Below are positions 5,087-7,221 of a DNA stretch of 7,221 bases, in pieces. This DNA comes from an uncultured Saprospiraceae bacterium. GTDB taxonomy: Bacteria > Bacteroidota > Bacteroidia > Chitinophagales > Saprospiraceae. Made by a program: the position numbers and the translations under genes. Position 1 is the stretch's first letter; each line of letters begins with the position of its first letter. Location: assembly GCA_937969485.1 (NCBI GenBank), contig CALBVQ010000151.1, positions 1-7,221 of the forward strand, in the 5' to 3' direction. The notes beneath the pieces were generated by a model, which was not told the origin of the DNA, ran no database searches, and worked only from the letters and a program-made list of their open reading frames with translations.

Positions 5087-6349
5087 TTATACCACTAAAC
5101 GAAGTGGTTGTTCTAGCATTGATTTGAATGTTTGAAGAAATTGTGCACCGCTTGCTCCGTCTACTACTCTATGGTCACAAGAAAGAGTAACTTTCATCAC
5201 ATTGCCGACTACAATATTTCCATCTTTCACCACAGGCTTTTGGAATATACCACCAACAGCCATGATACATGCATCAGGTGGATTAATGATAGCTGTGAAT
5301 TCGTCAATACCAAACATACCTAAATTAGATATAGTGAAGGTATTTCCAGACATTTCATCAGGAGAAAGTTTTTTGTCTTTTGCTTTTCCTGCAAGCGTTT
5401 TAACCTCAGCATTAATCATGCTTAGAGTCTTAAGGTCTGTATTCCTTATAACAGGCACAAGTAGTCCGTCAGGGACTGCTACTGCTACACCAACATGAAT
5501 ATCTTGGTGGTAAGTGATCTTGTCTCCGAACCAGCTAGAGTTGATTGTTGGGTGTTTTCTCAGTGACATTGCGGCAGCTTTAACTACCAAGTCATTAAAA
5601 GAAATTCTAACGTCTCCAGCAGCATTGACTTCTTTACGCGCTTTCATAGCGTTATCCATATCGATTTCAATAGTCAAGTAGAAATGTGGGGCACCAAATT
5701 TAGATTCACTTAATCTTCTAGCAATGGTTTTACGCATCTGACTTACTTTGACATCACCGTATTCAAAGTCTGAAGCTGGACGGAGGCTTTGCATAGCTGG
5801 GGGTGCAGAAGCTGGAGAAGTCGCACCATTTTTGATAAAATCTTCCACATCTTTCTTCACGATTCTACCATTTTCACCTGAGCCGGTCATGCTAGCAAGT
5901 GAAACTCCAGCATCCTTAGCGATACTTTTTGCTAAAGGACTTGCTTTAATTCTTTCATCGTTAGCTGTTGCCACAGTGGTTTCTGTAGGGGCGGGAGCTG
6001 AAGCTTGTGGAGTTGTAGCTAATTCTGGTTTTTTTGTCTCTTCAACAGCAGGCTCGGTTTTTGAATCCGAAGAACTTTCTTCTTCGGCGGCAAGAGCAGC
6101 TTTGTAGTCTTCGTCCTTGTCACCAATTACCGCAAGGATTCCATTAACTTCAATTGTGCCTTCTTCAATACCGATGTATAGGAGGTATCCTTCATGGAAA
6201 CTTTCCAGTTCCATCGTAGCTTTATCGGTTTCTACTTCTGCGAGAACATCGCCAGGTGCGACTTTGTCTCCTACTTTAGCGATCCACCCTACGATGTTTC
6301 CCTCTTCCATTGTGTCGCTCATTCGCGGCATTCTGATTACTTCAGCCAT
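5087..6349 (-). CDS. Pyruvate dehydrogenase complex E2, dihydrolipoamide acetyltransferase
   Basis: This is the core enzyme of the pyruvate dehydrogenase complex. It accepts the acetyl group from E1 on a lipoyl arm and transfers it to CoA in the cytoplasm. The 420-residue product has one lipoyl domain (1-77) with the lipoylated lysine K43 in ETDKA, a long Ala/Pro/Glu/Thr-rich linker (about 85-130), a peripheral-subunit-binding domain (about 131-172, RIKASPLAKSIAKDAGV) and the catalytic acyltransferase domain (about 195-420). The catalytic motif DHRVVDG at 392-398 gives H393 and D397. The N-terminus MAEVIRMPRMSDTMEEG and PDH-type features favour pyruvate dehydrogenase over 2-oxoglutarate dehydrogenase. 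The frame is open back to an ATG at 6469, but the extra 40 residues are Cys-rich, unlike the family, and contain the putative -7 box, so 6349 is taken as start. E1 and E3 genes are not adjacent. Confidence 0.95.
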   Translation of the reverse strand: MAEVIRMPRMSDTMEEGNIVGWIAKVGDKVAPGDVLAEVETDKATMELESFHEGYLLYIGIEEGTIEVNGILAVIGDKDEDYKAALAAEEESSSDSKTEPAVEETKKPELATTPQASAPAPTETTVATANDERIKASPLAKSIAKDAGVSLASMTGSGENGRIVKKDVEDFIKNGATSPASAPPAMQSLRPASDFEYGDVKVSQMRKTIARRLSESKFGAPHFYLTIEIDMDNAMKARKEVNAAGDVRISFNDLVVKAAAMSLRKHPTINSSWFGDKITYHQDIHVGVAVAVPDGLLVPVIRNTDLKTLSMINAEVKTLAGKAKDKKLSPDEMSGNTFTISNLGMFGIDEFTAIINPPDACIMAVGGIFQKPVVKDGNIVVGNVMKVTLSCDHRVVDGASGAQFLQTFKSMLEQPLRLVV

Positions 6350-6377
6350 AATATATTTTGTCTTGTGATCTTGAATA

Positions 6378-6385
6378 CAAATATT
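6378..6385 (-). promoter_or_regulatory. Putative -7 box for the E2 gene
   Basis: AATATTTG on the minus strand differs from TAnnTTTG at one base and ends 28 bases before the ATG at 6349. It sits in an 11-mer (CAATATTTGTA) identical to that around the box at 5012-5019. No TTG is seen at the usual -33 distance. Its place inside the open frame upstream of 6349 supports the downstream start. Confidence 0.35.
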
Positions 6386-6708
6386 GCTTGAAATATCGCT
6401 AGTCTTCCAGCATGTCATTTCACTTTCATTGCGCATAGCCTGGCCGCATATACAAATACGACTGTACATTCAGTCTCGAAAATGAGTTGATCTGCTGCGA
6501 ATCTTCCGCTGTATCTCAACATATTACCGGTATATTACTACAACAGCAATAAATGCTTTGTGTTCGCATTGGAGAAAAATAGCTTTTGATTCCCTTGCGA
6601 ATTTAGCTGCGAATATAATAATGCTTTTGTCAAAAAAATATTAGTTAGGGAAATAATTAAGGTATAAAAGGAATTTTGTGTGATTGTGGGTAATTAAAGT
6701 AGTATAGC

Positions 6709-6729
6709 TTTTGGGCTTAAAGCCCAAAA
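6709..6729. repeat. Small GC-core palindrome (TTTTGGGCTT/AAGCCCAAAA)
   Basis: Perfect 10-bp arms surround a single central A (6719), ending 44 bases before the recR ATG. It would form a short hairpin in the recR leader. It has A residues rather than a U-run downstream on the plus strand and no U-tail on the minus strand. It shares its design with the palindrome at 1930-1948, which also lies a short way upstream of a plus-strand gene. Confidence 0.6.
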
Positions 6730-6773
6730 AATAAGAAAGAATATCGTTTCTTTGTCATTATAAATAATAATTG

Positions 6774-7221
6774 ATGAAGTTTTCTTCCAAATTAATTGAA
6801 GAGGCAGTAGAAGTTTTTTCTCAATTGCCAAGCATCGGCAAAAAATCGGCATTGCGCTTGGTTTTACATATGGTAAACAGGGACAAAGGTTTTACTACCG
6901 AGTTTGCTGATGCGCTCAAGAATTTGCGTGAGAATATAAGGGAGTGCACACATTGTTACAATCTGAGCGATGAGGAAGTTTGCAATATATGTCAGGATCC
7001 ACATCGCTTGAAAAAAGTGTTGTGTGTTGTAGAATCGATACGAGATGTTATGGCGATCGAGGAAACAGGTCAATTTTCAGGTCGTTATCATGTTCTAGGA
7101 GGAGTTATTTCTCCACTGGAAGGAGTAGGGCCGGATGAATTGACTGTGGACGAGTTAGTAATGCGAGTAAGAAAGGAGGAGATTGAAGAGTTGATTATGG
7201 CAATTTCACCGACAATAGATG
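6774..7221 (+). CDS. recR: Recombination mediator protein RecR (3' end beyond window)
   Basis: RecR works with RecO (and RecF) in the cytoplasm to load RecA onto SSB-coated single-stranded DNA during gap repair. The first 149 codons are present; the family is about 200 residues, so roughly the last quarter lies outside. Visible are the N-terminal helix-hairpin-helix (LPSIGKKSALRL, 18-29), the zinc-binding cysteines C58, C61, C70 and C73 (CTHC and CNIC), and the start of the TOPRIM domain: LCVVES (83-88) with the conserved E87, HVLGGVISPLEGVGPDEL (106-123) and the AISPTID strand (143-149) at the window edge. The ATG at 6774 gives the usual short N-terminus before the HhH motif. It is transcribed divergently from the E2 gene. 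Confidence 0.96.
   Translation, partial: MKFSSKLIEEAVEVFSQLPSIGKKSALRLVLHMVNRDKGFTTEFADALKNLRENIRECTHCYNLSDEEVCNICQDPHRLKKVLCVVESIRDVMAIEETGQFSGRYHVLGGVISPLEGVGPDELTVDELVMRVRKEEIEELIMAISPTID

Larger units (their letters stand above)
6350..6773. other. Divergent intergenic region between the E2 gene and recR
   Basis: No coding sequence is supported on either strand; plus-strand ORFs from ATG are under about ten codons in the parts I translated. The region holds the E2 -7 box, an 8-bp palindrome TACCGGTA (6525-6532), three scattered copies of TGCGAAT, and the palindrome at 6709-6729. No clean TAnnTTTG box was found for recR; GAATTTTG at 6671-6678 is a one-mismatch candidate without a -33 element. 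Confidence 0.6.

Noticed and set aside
5748..6107. Open frame of 119 codons on the plus strand opposite the E2 gene
   Set aside because: It is an antisense shadow of the E2 linker and binding domain: low complexity, with no family features or start signals. The same applies to other plus-strand frames within 5132-6391.
6350..6469. N-terminal extension of the E2 frame (MYSRICICGQ...) from an ATG at 6469
   Set aside because: It is Cys-rich and unlike any lipoyl-domain N-terminus. The standard E2 start MAEVIRMPRMSDTMEEG is at 6349, and a -7-like box lies inside the extension.
6864..7073. Minus-strand 69-codon frame opposite recR
   Set aside because: The plus strand encodes unmistakable RecR motifs here (zinc cysteines and TOPRIM), so the opposite frame is a shadow.

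Overview
This AT-rich window looks like chromosomal DNA from a member of the Bacteroidota, probably a Cytophagales-type bacterium. Three things point there. Start codons lack Shine-Dalgarno sequences. TAnnTTTG-like boxes, the Bacteroidota -7 promoter element, lie shortly upstream of most genes. The protein families also fit: a TIGR00730/LOG-type nucleotide-binding protein, an STM3941-like membrane protein, a DUF1572 DinB-fold protein, a single-lipoyl pyruvate dehydrogenase E2 and RecR. The assignment rests on sequence reading only.

Layout. Positions 1-360 hold no convincing gene. A sigma-54-activator response regulator (361-1644, +) follows; it ends where the DNA-binding helix-turn-helix would normally begin. 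Behind it is a ~160-bp foldback element with 11-bp terminal inverted repeats (1667-1830), then a strong intrinsic terminator (1893-1932). Next on the + strand are a LOG-family Rossmann protein (2022-2726), a two-TM small membrane protein 44 bp later (2771-3274), and a DUF1572 protein (about 3405-3974). The DUF1572 gene converges, with a 10-bp gap, on a secreted protein of unknown function with acidic and basic blocks (3985-4929, -). Upstream of that gene is a 129-bp segment bounded by a perfect 15-bp inverted repeat (4951-5079) that encloses its likely promoter. Then comes the pyruvate dehydrogenase E2 gene (5087-6349, -). A divergent intergenic region separates it from recR, which starts at 6774 (+) and runs off the window.

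Most genes are housekeeping or generally conserved and do not form one pathway. LOG and the membrane protein may be co-transcribed. E2 (central carbon metabolism) and recR (RecFOR recombination repair) are divergent neighbours with no obvious functional link. No defence system, CRISPR array, tRNA, rRNA or transposase gene is visible. The most notable signals are non-coding or structural: the regulator lacking its HTH next to a MITE-like element, and the possible invertible promoter segment ahead of the secreted-protein gene.
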